Shown here: piece by piece, positions 12,501 to 21,596 of the stretch
Numbering within the stretch: position 1 is the first letter of the stretch
Layout: each line of letters starts with the position of its first letter
Source: Girardinichthys multiradiatus
Lineage: Eukaryota; Chordata; Actinopteri; Cyprinodontiformes; Goodeidae
DNA: 64,000 bases
Direction: 5' to 3'
Assembly (NCBI RefSeq): GCF_021462225.1
Contig: NC_061794.1
Span: 48,594,914-48,658,913, forward strand
Notes under the pieces: generated by a model
Told to the model about the DNA's origin: nothing
Database searches by the model: none
The model's input: the letters and a program-made list of their open reading frames with translations, nothing else
Program-made: the position numbers and the translations under genes

Positions 12501-12780
12501 GGAGCTAGTCCCAACATCAGGCAGCAGAGAAGTCTTAGGAGGCGAAAGAGGGTCAAACAGCACATCAAGGCCTTCCAGCTCCTTGCCACCTGGACCTCCT
12601 GGAGTAGCAGGGTCCAGCCTTGTGCCTGGAGCAGATGGTAGGGCTCGACTGAGGGTGGAGCCAGAGGCAGCAGGTGACACTAAGGAGCTGAGAGACATTG
12701 TCCCACAATCTACCGTTCCCTGTCCCAGCTGTGATGAAACCGTAGAGTCACGAACTGCCGTCAGTGAAAGAGTCAGCTGA
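3148..12780 (+). CDS. mecp2: mecp2, methyl-CpG-binding protein 2 (six coding exons, spliced)
   Basis: Nuclear chromatin protein that binds methylated CpG through an MBD and recruits NCoR/SMRT co-repressors. Coding exons are 3148-3179, 7637-7802, 7912-8120, 8218-8411, 8519-8646 and 10480-12780. All have GT-AG junctions and compatible phases, giving about 1,009 residues. The MBD lies at about residues 95-180 ([20 protein letters not shown] through [15 protein letters not shown]). An AT-hook GRGRGRPKG is at about 193-201. The repression domain includes [22 protein letters not shown] and the co-repressor-binding core PIKKRKTRE at 338-346. Ten His residues are at 460-469, and the C-terminus [11 protein letters not shown] resembles the mammalian end. 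The start is the E1-type MAA... exon. The oddity is length: mammalian MeCP2 is about 490-500 residues; the excess is a Pro/Gln/Ser/Thr-rich block with 12-residue repeats. Confidence 0.95.
4394..4705 (-). mobile_element. L2/CR1-like LINE RT C-terminal fragment, antisense
   Basis: It is nearly identical in reverse complement to 60925-61225, which encodes the reverse-transcriptase C-terminal stretch ([28 protein letters not shown]). It lies within the split Tc1 element. The 61-codon frame here is the complement of that coding sequence, not a gene. Confidence 0.8.
4715..4738. repeat. CA microsatellite
   Basis: Uninterrupted AC dinucleotides in mecp2 intron 1. Confidence 0.9.
5560..6406 (-). mobile_element. 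L2/CR1-like LINE 3' portion (RT C-terminus and 3' region), minus strand
   Basis: A minus-strand frame at 5939-6406 carries the C-terminal signature of fish L2/CR1-type polyproteins: [43 protein letters not shown] and THPAHKLF. The sequence to the left (5590-5940) is its 3' region. The family appears to be that of the larger plus-strand copy at 38635-40361 and the fragment at 57260-57470, which carry upstream parts. It is 5'-truncated, as usual for LINE copies. Confidence 0.75.
7637..7802 (+). CDS. mecp2: mecp2 coding exon 2
   Basis: Acceptor TTCTTCCAG, donor CAG/GTGAGG; 166 nt, completing codon 66. It encodes the acidic/basic low-complexity N-terminal region ([11 protein letters not shown] ... 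[12 protein letters not shown]), in the position of the mammalian EEKSEDQ... segment. A longer open frame here reads into the intron and was not used. Confidence 0.85.
7912..8120 (+). CDS. mecp2: mecp2 coding exon 3 (first half of the MBD)
   Basis: Acceptor CTGTAG, donor CAA/GTAAGT; 209 nt. It encodes residues 67-135 with the start of the methyl-CpG-binding domain: [40 protein letters not shown]. The DNA-contacting Arg in KLKQRK and the Asp in the FDVY motif are present. Phe replaces the Tyr of mammalian KYDVY. Confidence 0.95.
8218..8411 (+). CDS. mecp2: mecp2 coding exon 4 (second half of the MBD, AT-hook)
   Basis: Acceptor GTAAAG, donor G/GTACAG; 194 nt. It encodes [20 protein letters not shown], then [16 protein letters not shown] and the AT-hook GRGRGRPKG. 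The Arg and Thr positions that are mutated in human Rett syndrome (AFR and VTG motifs) are conserved. Confidence 0.95.
8519..8646 (+). CDS. mecp2: mecp2 coding exon 5
   Basis: Acceptor GTCTAG, donor AAG/GTATGA; 128 nt, ending in phase 0. It encodes [20 protein letters not shown], the conserved front of the transcriptional repression domain. In mammals this region and the next are one exon, so the extra split here may be a lineage feature. Confidence 0.9.
8647..10479 (+). other. mecp2: mecp2 intron 5, no gene seen
   Basis: 1.8 kb of mostly unique-looking AT-rich sequence between donor GTATGA and acceptor CCCTGCAG. Short frames in it show no recognised domain. Confidence 0.7.
10480..12780 (+). 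CDS. mecp2: mecp2 coding exon 6 (repression domain, expanded low-complexity region, C-terminus)
   Basis: Acceptor CCCCTGCAG at 10479; stop TGA at 12778-12780. 766 codons: [11 protein letters not shown] and [10 protein letters not shown] basic clusters; an Ala/Ser-rich linker; [12 protein letters not shown]; ten His (11128-11157); then about 430 residues dominated by Pro, Gln, Ser, Thr and His. At about 11760-12115 a 36-bp (12-residue) unit of the form PQTRxPTQxQSQ repeats about ten times. After this come PQDLSTTRP and the terminal [11 protein letters not shown]...[11 protein letters not shown], which align with the mammalian C-terminal end. The frame stays open throughout, which argues for a real protein segment. 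The open frame upstream of 10480 is intronic. Confidence 0.93.
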   Translation, partial: GVSPTALPKSRPGRKRKSEQELPPTPHTAPKKRGRKPGSTSAASSVTAAAMSSSTVSVSSTAGSYTAAAILAAEAKRKAAKESSTKHLVQETALPIKKRKTRETVEEMESVQAPLVTTAETGSTSAAEGGGPSSDLKPTSSVGSQSEKQPSASDESQSHGQKTHKGQKHKERKETGDGGSKGKDVGEDEGGGGRSSSSSSIIVSKSHKRKERQPHKHHHHHHHHHHRHQQPSGSPLDHPPPPLAVSEPPSSQPRPEIEPQTVPHLIPEQKAPPKPHQKSVPQPTPESLQPVPQPHHQPHSCPHTLLPSPSQAHSVQVPQSSPARHLLPEPRPQQPPVQTLSQSLSTNQTAQSHPTLSTPQHRSQHQTLHASPQSLPVLHSHPSQTRHPQSQAQSPTALQPQIQPRHSSHIQTQFKQSHTQTSVQPQLRSQPRIPTQPQSQPQTRIPTQIQSQSQSRIQRQAQSQSQGRIPTQIQSQPQTRSPTQFQTQPQARTPTQVQSPPQTRVPTQLQSQQQTRTAAPLQAQPQTRIPTQNQSQPQTRAPAQPHPQLQSGHQVLPQTHMRHTSQHHLPTQYRALPSQSHTQSRPPVSQSQTQPQSFQTQLYPQSPSQHTRLHAQNLFSHRSSSSSQTQPNLVPGPQNQSEQPQDLSTTRPIQESQFPRREASMEGITMERRGELVPTSGSREVLGGERGSNSTSRPSSSLPPGPPGVAGSSLVPGADGRARLRVEPEAAGDTKELRDIVPQSTVPCPSCDETVESRTAVSERVS

Positions 12781-15700
12781 TTGGTTGGTCAGGTGGAAGG
12801 CAAGTTGAATGGCAACTTGATGGACTGTGTCAACACCATATGGAGGGCCATGGCCGGGCTGTAACACAGAGGTGTATGGATTTTACTCGGTTTTCAGACA
12901 GAAGCTGGAAGGACTGTCACAGCTTCTACTGTTGGGTTCTGTCTGGAGATGTTGTAAAGTTGTAGACTGTGCAGCTGGCTTGGCCCTGAAGAACTGCTTG
13001 AGAGGGCAAAGAGTAGTGTCTTTTTCTAGAAAAAAACAAACGAAAAGGAAAAAAACAACAAAAAGTGTGTGTGTATATAATCTAAAGGCAGCTGTTGCAT
13101 CCTACTAGTCTCCGTAGGGAGGTGGGGAGTAGTTTGGAACTAAAAACCGACGCTTAACAACACATTACTCTTGATAAGATGTTGCTTCCGGAATATAACC
13201 TTTTTATTTAGTAGTTGATTGTTTTGTCTTTGTTATACAGCTTTAAAAAGTTATATTAACAACGGCCCTGACTCTAACATGGCCCACGTTGACTGGCAGT
13301 CCCTTCGTCAAACCAGTCCTCGACTGAAAGTCTATGGGGTGATGCTGGGTGGCGGTTTGCACCTTAAATTGGTTTCTTAGAAATCTCATCATTCATTTTT
13401 TTCAATGTTTTCCAGGAAACCCAAAGTAAGCTGATGCTTTCGTTAGTGTTCTGAGTTTTTGCACTTATTCTTGCCTCTCGCCATTTTGCCTGAGATCAAA
13501 TGTAGTAAAGTCCTCTTCCAGATTTTCTCAGACACGCCGTGAATCTGGAACTAGCTGGAACCCTAACTCTGCAAAGACTGGTTCAGAAGGATCTGAAAAG
13601 CTTGAGGAGTTCATGGTTCCTCTCAGCTGATTTAGGAACTAATGAATCCGGTTCATTAGAAAAGCTGCTCATTGGTGTTTCAACATTTCCAGTTCAGCCA
13701 GTTCTTCCAGGAAATTTCCTAAACTGGTCTTCATAAACTTGTTTGTTTCTCTCATGTTTTGTTTCTAACGTAAGCACTTTTGATATCAAACCAAACCCAC
13801 GCCTACAGTAGCTTTATTTGAGTTATTTTAATAATGAATGTGTGGGAAAGGACCCATTCTTTTTGTGTCTTTATGTCAGACGTCTGGAACAGTTTGCACA
13901 TCTCAACTTTGTACAATCAACTCCCTGCATGTCGCTCAGAGACCCTGCAGGCCTTCAACCAGAGCCCGCATACGCAGAGGCCAACCTGGCTTAGGTTCTT
14001 TGTCCAGGTTCATGTTCATAACCAGGTTCATAACCAGGAAAAATGGTTCAGGTGGGCTCAGATGTGCAGATACAGAGAGAACTGAAGTGTGAGATTTGCA
14101 GTTCAGATCTGAGAGTCACAATTTGGAGGTGTCAGGATCTTCTCTGAGCTGCATTCATGACATCTCCAATGGTTTTAATAGTTCTGGAGTTTAGTAGAAC
14201 TTAAAGTGATGGTATTGATCCACAACATACAAAGCAAAAAAACAAAACATTATGGAATGGACCTGGAAACAGTCCACCATGTCCTACAAGCTAATTTTCC
14301 CATTGCTCCTCTTCATCCCAGTCTCCCTGGCAGGACGGGTACCAGTGCTTGTTTGATTTTGAAACAGATTTATTTTTGAAGTTGATGACGGAGAGGGTCC
14401 ATACACTGAGATTTCTCTTCACCTTTAAAGCTGAGTTCACACGGTGCAATGTCTCAGGTGTTGTAGACCAAGCTTGGACAGAATTAGAAAGAAATATATT
14501 CCAGTAATGTCTAATCTTTGCTCTGTGGACATTCATTGTGACAATCTGACCAACAGCCAATTCTTACCACCAAGGACGACCTATAACACAAAGTGTCAGA
14601 ACGCTTCAGGAAGCCCAAGCAGCCTGAAGCCTGCATCTATGTCTTTTCAGAGTCAGAATCTTATAATTGCAATGCTGTCTGTCCATTAATCGCTGGACTG
14701 ATATCTTTGATGTTTGTGAAGATTCTGCTGCAGAAAGACATTATTCAGTAAGCGTCTTTTAAATCTTCCGTCGTTTAGTACACAGTGTTGCACGTTCACA
14801 TATTTGTGGAGTTTTAAAATCAACACACACATGACCAACAGGGTTTGGTTTTCAAGACTCCAGAGGACACGAATCACTGCGAAGAGAGTCTGTCAGAAAT
14901 CCTGACATTGTTTCTAAACTGAGCACGCTCAGAATGCATACTGCATATGAGATACTGACTGTAAGGAATACACAAAATCCTGAACCATAGTCTGGAGTTA
15001 TGGAATGTGAGAATATAGCAAATGAGGGAAAAGATTGTGAATATTATCTCATCGGATACCCCGAGTGTGCCTGGGGTCTCCGATGAGGACTACCAGAAAC
15101 GTTTCCAGGTAGCAGGGTCTTTTTGTCGACCTTAGCCACCGTCTAAACCAGGGACAGGACTAAGCCACTGTCAGTTCGATTGCATGAACCAGAGCCACTC
15201 GACTCCACAACATTCCCGCCTGGAGAACTGCTCTGATAGGGATGCAGAACTTAGACTCTCCTGAACATTCAGGCTGGAGCTCTGCCTGATTGCGAGTCCT
15301 AAATATTCCTGGTATTCTGTCTTAGACATGTCACAGTTTAATCCCTTGGACAGCTCATACTTTCCATAAAACGTAGAACAGAAACTGCATTCAGACCACG
15401 TATCATGGAGAACCCGGAGTGTTTCTGAATGGTTACACTCTAAAACATCCGTGGAGTCCTCAGACTCAGTGGGACTGTGGAAGTGTATCAAGGTTTAAAT
15501 GAATCACAGACTTTCAGAAAATAAACAGATGTATTATGACACCTGAAACTTCCTGTTAGCACTCTGACTCTCCCACCTGAACTTCCCAGTCTGTCTTGAT
15601 TCTGGATACTTTAAACCTGGTTTGCTGTGAGTGGCGTTCTCACTTTATGGTAATAAGGCCTCTACGTACGTGCCGCCACCTGCTCAGAGGAGAGAACCCA

Positions 15701-16660
15701 TTCGCTGCACGCCACTGCAGAAACGTTCCTCTGTGATTGGACCCACTCCACCGAACTCGACCCGGCACAATCTACAGTAACCAGCCACCGTATTGCATGT
15801 TCCAGAGTTTAGTGCCTATATTAATAATAATAATAAATATATTGTGCGTCTTGCCAGAAGCCACCATGTCAGCCGAGCCATGTTGTGTTTCTAGACCTTA
15901 GTAGTAATGTGTGTGGTGACTTCATAGTTGCTAATATTGAGGATGAATATTCTGCTTTTACTCTGGTTGGGATTCAGTGAAACTCCAGAACACACTGTCG
16001 CTGTAGAAAAACTAGTTTTTACCTGTTTTCTTATTTTTCTTTCTAACTAAAACCATTTGTTGTCCCTGACATGTCTGTGGTCTCAGTGTTTGACTCCTCT
16101 TCCTCACACAGACCTTCCTGCAGCTGCTACAGAGTTCCACCTTTTACATCTGCAACAAACCAACCATGTGGTTCGGTAACGTTCGACATATTCAGATTGA
16201 GGGGTTCTAAGAATTTACGCAGAACCTTAGGTACAATCTGGTCCAGAACAAACTGATTAGTTCTACAGATTGATCTCCATGCAACTCCATCTTTTATCAC
16301 AAACATCTTTCAGGCTTGAAATATTGGTCACATTTGTACAATAAGATAAAAGCAGGATTAAGTTATCAGGATTAGTCATTTAAATAAAATCTGACAAAAA
16401 CTCATAAATCTGAAGCTGTTTTTTAACTTGCTGGTGTTCGTGACCTCAGGTTTCTTCACATGACACTCAGTTAAGATTATTATGGTTTTATTAGCCGGGT
16501 CATGCCTCACTTATTACTGGGATCCTTCTGCAGTATTCTGCTCGTAGAAATTGTGCTTGCCAGCTTCTTGAACGACAATAATAAAGGAAGCATCGAACAT
16601 CTAAACATTGCTGCTATACAGGTGATCTCACCGAGAAACCTTCATGAAAAACAGATCAGA
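12781..16660 (+). other. mecp2: mecp2 3' UTR / downstream flank, no further gene seen
   Basis: No recognised coding sequence or repeat was found. AATAAA hexamers occur at about 15522 and 15832, so a multi-kilobase 3' UTR is possible, as in mammals. The end of the transcript cannot be fixed from sequence alone. Short open frames in both strands have no recognisable motif. Confidence 0.5.
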
Positions 16661-16670
16661 ACCATCGGGA

Positions 16671-16806
16671 TTTAGTTAATTTTATTTCAGTAGCACCAAT
16701 TCATGACAAATCTCATCTTGACTCCTTTTACAAGGCGAATAGATTTAATAAATATATATATATAATCAGATCAGTTCAACCCCCTACACAGATTCAGTCA
16801 AGCATA
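16671..16806 (-). mobile_element. LINE 3' tail remnant (antisense)
   Basis: 'tttatttcagtagcaccaat' resembles the antisense 3' ends at 18110-18240 and 46605-46675. The Tc1 element at 16807 follows directly. Confidence 0.45.
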
Positions 16807-17686
16807 CAGTACAGACCAAAAGTTTGGACACACCTCATTCAAAGAGTTGTCTTTTATTTTCATGACTATGAATATTGTAGCTTCACATTGAAGGCATCAA
16901 AACTATGAATTAACTCATGTGGAATTATATACTGAACAAAAAAGTGTGAAACAACTGAAAATATGTCTTATATTCTAGGTTCTTCAAAGTAGCCACCTTT
17001 AGCTTTGATTACTGCTCCACACACTCTTGGTATTCTGTTGATGAACTTCAAGAGGTCGTCACCTGAAATGGTTTTCCAACAGTCTTGAAGGAGTTTCCAG
17101 AGATGCTTAGCACTTGTTGGACATTTTGCCTTCACTCTGTGGTCCAGCTCAACCCAAACCATCTCGATTGGGTTCAGGTCCGGTGACTGTGGAGACCAGG
17201 TCATCTGGCGCAGCACCCCATCACTCTCCTTCTTGGTCCAATAGCCCTTACACAGCCTGGAGGAGTGTTTGGGGTCATTGTCCTGTTGAAAAATAAATGA
17301 TGGTCCAACTAAACGCAAACCGGATGGAATAGCATGACGCTGCAAGATGCTGTGGTAGCCATGCTGGTTCAGTATGACTTCAATTTTGAATAAATCCCCA
17401 ACAGTGTCACCAGCAAAGCACCCCCACACCATCACACCTCCTCCTCCATGCTTCACGGTGGGAACCAGGCATGTAGAGTCCATCCGTTCACCTCTTCTGC
17501 GCCGCACAAAGACACGGTGGTTGGAACCAAAGATCTCAAACTTGGACTCATCAGACCAAAGCACAGATTTCCACTGGTCTAATGTCCATTCTTTGTGTTC
17601 TTTAACCCAAACACACCTCCTCTTCCTTCATAGTCATGAAAATAAAGACAACTCTTTGAATGAGGTGTGTCCAAACTTTCGGTCTG
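16807..17686 (-). mobile_element. Tc1-like element, N-terminal half deleted
   Basis: The left terminus CAGTACAGACCAAAAGTTTG follows TA at 16805-16806. The right inverse terminus CCAAACTTTCGGTCTG ends at about 17686 and lacks the last few bases. Full-length relatives are usually around 1.3 kb or more; this copy is 880 bp because the first half of the transposase has been deleted and the right repeat joined directly upstream of the catalytic domain. Confidence 0.85.
16968..17625 (-). pseudogene. Tc1 transposase, C-terminal catalytic half only
   Basis: The open frame covers LWSDESKFEIFG, FQQDNDPKHSS and [11 protein letters not shown], the three DDE-motif neighbourhoods of Tc1 transposases, and runs to a normal C-terminus (KGGYFEEPRI). 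Coding similarity continues to about 17625 (VWVKEHKEWT-like) and then stops at the inverted repeat. No helix-turn-helix DNA-binding domain remains, so transposition is not expected. Confidence 0.85.
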
Positions 17687-17689
17687 GAG

Positions 17690-18108
17690 AGAAAATGGCG
17701 CTCTACACACCTAGAGGACTCCTGCTTAAACTGGAAAAATAGTCTACTGTTGTGTAGAAAGATACTTCGCCAAGCTAGAACAGCAAATTTTTCATCACTA
17801 GTAGAGGAGAACCAGAATAGCCCGAGGTTTCTTTTTAGTACAGTTGCTAAACTTACCGAAGAGTCATAGCTCTGTTGAACTATCCATTCCCTCACCTCTC
17901 AACAGTCAGGAATTTTTCAGATTCCTTATAAATAAAAATGATTTTATTTTCTGTAGCAAGTTTTGATGGAAATTTAAAAGAGAGATCATATATATCCAAT
18001 TTTAGCTTCCCTTCATTGATTCTATTAAATATAGAACATAATTTAAAGTTCTCCTTCTCACGTATAAACCCCTGAATGATCTAGCTCCATCATACATCAT
18101 TGGTGCAG
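17690..18108 (+). mobile_element. LINE coding fragments (L2-like), sense
   Basis: A frame across 17740-17870 reads LVEENQNSPRFLFSTVAKLT, a linker between endonuclease and RT common in fish L2-like LINEs. 17975-18108 matches 61105-61225 (RT C-terminus: 'cttcccttcattg', 'atctagctccatcatacatc'). The stretch between has been deleted or scrambled. Confidence 0.65.
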
Positions 18109-18245
18109 CAATTCAATTCAATTCAGTTTATTTATATAGCGTCAATTCACAACACATGTTGTCTCAAGGAACTTCACAAAAGTCAGGTTCATACATTCCA
18201 ATTAATCAGTATGTCGGATTTCCTTAGAAACCTTTTAACCAATTT
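18109..18245 (-). mobile_element. LINE 3' end, antisense
   Basis: 'aattcagtttatttatata' followed by 'gtcaattcacaacacatgtt' is the antisense of the LINE 3' tail also seen at 46610-46680. It abuts the sense LINE fragment head to head. Confidence 0.6.
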
Positions 18246-18439
18246 GAATAACAAACTGAATTTGACAGGGATGTGTGTCTGTGTGTGTGAGACACAGAGA
18301 GGCAGAAACAAAGACAGAATCACATCCAGACATAGACAGTAGGAGATACACAGAGCTATAAATAGAACAGTGAGGAATGAATCAGCCAATCAGCAAAGAG
18401 CGTCAGTGTAACACCTGCAGCATTTCTAATGCAGCACCT

Positions 18440-19070
18440 CACTATTGTCTCCCCCTGGCCTGGGCTTTTAACATGGAGGCGCATGCTCCCGAACTACCGC
18501 CCATAACTTGGAAACTGTAAGGGCTATCGACGTCATTCTTGGACCGTTTTTCTCAGAACGGACAGGGGAATGAGAATGTTAACACTTTTTTCTTGAAAAT
18601 ATAATATTAAAGGCACAACACTAGGTGAAACGAAAGGGAAAAATGGAGAAAAACACAAAAATGCCAGAACATGATCTCAAACAACGTCTAATAACTTGGA
18701 AACTATAAGGGCTATCGATTTGATTCATGCACCGTATGAATCAGCAGGCCTTGCTAAACAATCATGGAGCTTTTCACTCTCAAACAAACCTACTTCACAA
18801 GAAAACAATAAAAGGTATCCAAAACATGTGTGGACCGTAGGTATCAGCAGGGATCGGTGAACAATCCTGGAGATTTTCATGTGTCTACATAAATCCGTGT
18901 AGGAAATATGACTGTAGAAAAGTGGATAATTTTGAATTTTTCCAATTTCAAGCAATTTTGGGAAGGACAGATTTGGTACTCCTAAACATACCTTTTTTAT
19001 AACAAAATGATAAAAGGTATCAAAAAATCATTTCACTGAGCGCCAGCAAGGTCAAGATTAATTGGTACAA
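18440..19070. repeat. Degenerate tandem-like repeat of unknown class
   Basis: 'ataacttggaaactgtaag' plus 'ggctatcga' occurs at about 18502 and again, with one change, at about 18690. The phrase 'accgtatgaatcagcagg' near 18731 recurs as 'accgtaggtatcagcagg' near 18834, and a weaker version lies near 19037. 'ataaaaggtatc' also occurs twice. The spacing of about 100 bp suggests decayed units; no transposon signature was recognised. Confidence 0.4.
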
Positions 19071-19379
19071 AGCTCATGTCTCTACCTTGAACAGTTTACA
19101 AGACGCAGCAATTCGAAAACATGTGAGCTTATGGACTTTTTGCTCAGATTTTTTTTTTAAATTCCTATAGGTTTCCCCCTCAGGGTGTGTTGACTTTACC
19201 TTGCTTTGGGGCATGTTGCCAGAAAACTGTTTGTCCCATATCAATGAGGGTGACATTTTCTTAATCGCGAAAGAGCATCCTACGTTTTGATGTATAATTT
19301 GTATAGGTAGAGTGAAAATTAAGTGAGTAAGCAAAGTTTGATTTTTCTTTCTCAGGTTATTCAAAAACCTAGAGTGTAC

Positions 19380-20420
19380 ACTCTAACAACTGCCGAATTC
19401 CACCATTGGATTACATTATAAAATCAAAAACTTGCGTAATTTTGCGTAACATTTGAATCGCGATTGTAGAAGAACAGCAACAGATATGAAAAAGCTGAAT
19501 TATTTGAAGATAGCTTAATGGCTTGTGAACATTTTAAAAGTTGAATGGGGTTTCTAGCTGAAAGTATGTAGAAGTAGTAAGCTGTGAATGAGCACACAGT
19601 TTTAGCTGAATTTTGCAGAAGTTTTAAGATTTTCCACTCAATTCAATGGGCCAAAAATCAGCACAAAAAGCTGAAAATTTAAAAAAAGTATAAAAAGTAT
19701 TTTTGAGAGTTAAAATCATTTAGTTTCATATATGTGTTCAGTCTGCATGTGTGAACATAACACTGAGATTTAACATGTGTGAGCTTTGGGGAGAGAAGTC
19801 ACAGGTCACAGCAAGCTTCAGGCTGGAGCAAGGTTGAATCCCAGGTTAGGATGTTCCCAGCAGCTGTAAGCCGTAAATGCCAGGCTGCATGGGCAGTAAA
19901 GCAATAAATGTTGGCGGTTGGGCATGGTATAGATAATAAAATACTCACATGGGGGTTGGCTAAGTTACAGCGCCGACACAGACTTCGTAATAATTCTTGG
20001 AGGAGAGGGTCATTCAGTAAGCTTTGAAGTAAAAGGTATAAGACGTTTTAACATTTACGGTAAGGCAGACCACTCGTGATACAGCCTTGCTTTGCTGATC
20101 TGAGTCTCTCCCAAAGGCCTTTGGTAAATCTTTCTTTCTTTGTATTATTCTTCTTGTATTCAATTTTTGCATTGGAAATCATTGGTCTTATTATTTTCCA
20201 AATTAAACTTGCATTAATCTTAATTTCTGCTTTTCATCTGTTCTTTCTCATGACATCCGGACTGAGGTGAGGTTGAGGCCGCAAGGATATCAGTGATAGG
20301 ATTATTTTACCTCAACAGTATTAATACCAAAAGTCATAGCCATAATGTCCTAAATGACTGGAACATTTTAAAAGTTGAATGGCTGAAATAGCACAAAGTA
20401 TGAAGGAGGAGATAAGTTCC
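19380..20420. other. Repeat-like intergenic stretch, no gene seen
   Basis: 'acattttaaaagttgaatgg' occurs near 19530 and again near 20362, each followed by a similar 'aaagtatg..g.ag' stretch. This suggests two copies of an unclassified element or one copy interrupted by about 0.8 kb. No coding frame with recognisable motifs. Confidence 0.35.
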
Positions 20421-20439
20421 AAAAAAGTGTTAGATATAC

Positions 20440-20945
20440 ATAATAATAAAGAGAAACAGGATCTCTATAGTGTGAATGCCGTCAGCACTATAGCTACATT
20501 TAGGCTATCACTTTCAGTGTAAACAGGAATATTAAAATCCCCCACTTTAATGACCTTATCTGTATTTAACACTAAATCACATAAGAGGTCTAAGAACTGA
20601 TCTAAAAACCTTAAGAGTACAGTCCTGGTGGATGGTACAAAACAAAAATGGTTTTAGTGCTTTGCAATTTGGATGAGGAAAACTAAGGATTAAAAATATT
20701 CAAAAGAGTTTTAGCTATTAATTGCTCTGGGACTGATCAATAAATTGGACTGAAAGATGGTTGTGAAAATTTGAATAATTAGTAGGGGCTGACTCATTTA
20801 TAGTAACATAATCCTCTTGCTATAGCCAGGTTTCTGAGAGACAAAATAAATCAATCGGATCTGTTAATCAAGTCATTAACTAAATAAGTCTTTGACACGC
20901 GAGGGTTCTTATGTTCAATAAGCCATATTTAATTGTTTACTTTCC
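20440..20945 (-). mobile_element. LINE 5'/endonuclease-region fragment, antisense (probable)
   Basis: The stretch with 'aaatcccccactttaatgac' and 'ccaggtttctgagagac' resembles the antisense of the endonuclease region of fish L2-like LINEs. It has many stops and is assigned from memory of that family only. Confidence 0.4.
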
Positions 20946-21179
20946 GTTCAGTCAGAATCGTCTTTATTGTTATTAGATTTTCATGATTTGCTGATTACAA
21001 AATGCAGACGCTTTGAAACTGTGAGAGCCTTAGAGAACTTTCTGAAGATAAAGAACAGTGGACCAATCACATCCAAACAAAACCTGCTTAAAACCGTTTT
21101 TGAACTGAAATGTTTGACGTTAAATGTGAATTGATGTAACTTCCTCTTTCATGTTCCTCCAATTAAAGACATTTCATTT

Positions 21180-21324
21180 CCGGTTACGTGGTTTTGGTCG
21201 GCACCTGGTGACAGGTGTTGTAGGTATGTTAATTGCTTGGGGAAGTTAGCACGCGCTACAAACATCAACAATAAAACGCGTGGAAACGCAGCACTCTGAT
21301 TGGCTGAGCTGAAGACAGGCTGGG
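21180..21324 (+). promoter_or_regulatory. bmb: Putative bmb core promoter / 5' UTR
   Basis: An ATAAAA box at about 21270 and a reverse CCAAT (GATTGG, about 21298) lie within 60 bp of the bmb start codon, in a locally GC-richer stretch. The transcription start is unmapped, so this is only a positional inference. Confidence 0.35.
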
Positions 21325-21596
21325 ATGAAGCATGTGCCCGCGTTGCTGCCGCTGCTGTGCAGCACCCTGATTTTCGGACTCTCTATCGGTTCCGGACTAA
21401 TGTCAGGTCCCGGTTCAGGTTCGGACCATGAGCGCGGCAGGATGGAGCTAAGACGGGTGCAGAGCCTCGCCGCGCAACCGCGGTATGGAGAGTGCTGGGC
21501 ACGAGCTCTGGTGCACTTGGACACGCGCTGCAAGGACATGACGTCAGAGAGCCAGAGCCGCCTGGCGCTGCGCTTTACCCACTGTCACCTGAGCAG
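21325..21596 (+). CDS. bmb: bmb coding exon 1
   Basis: ATG at 21325 opens a hydrophobic leader ([20 protein letters not shown]) and then the conserved [14 protein letters not shown] ... LRFTHCHLS block. The donor is CAG/GTAAGC and the exon ends in phase 2. No upstream in-frame start was preferred, because the leader begins here. Confidence 0.85.
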
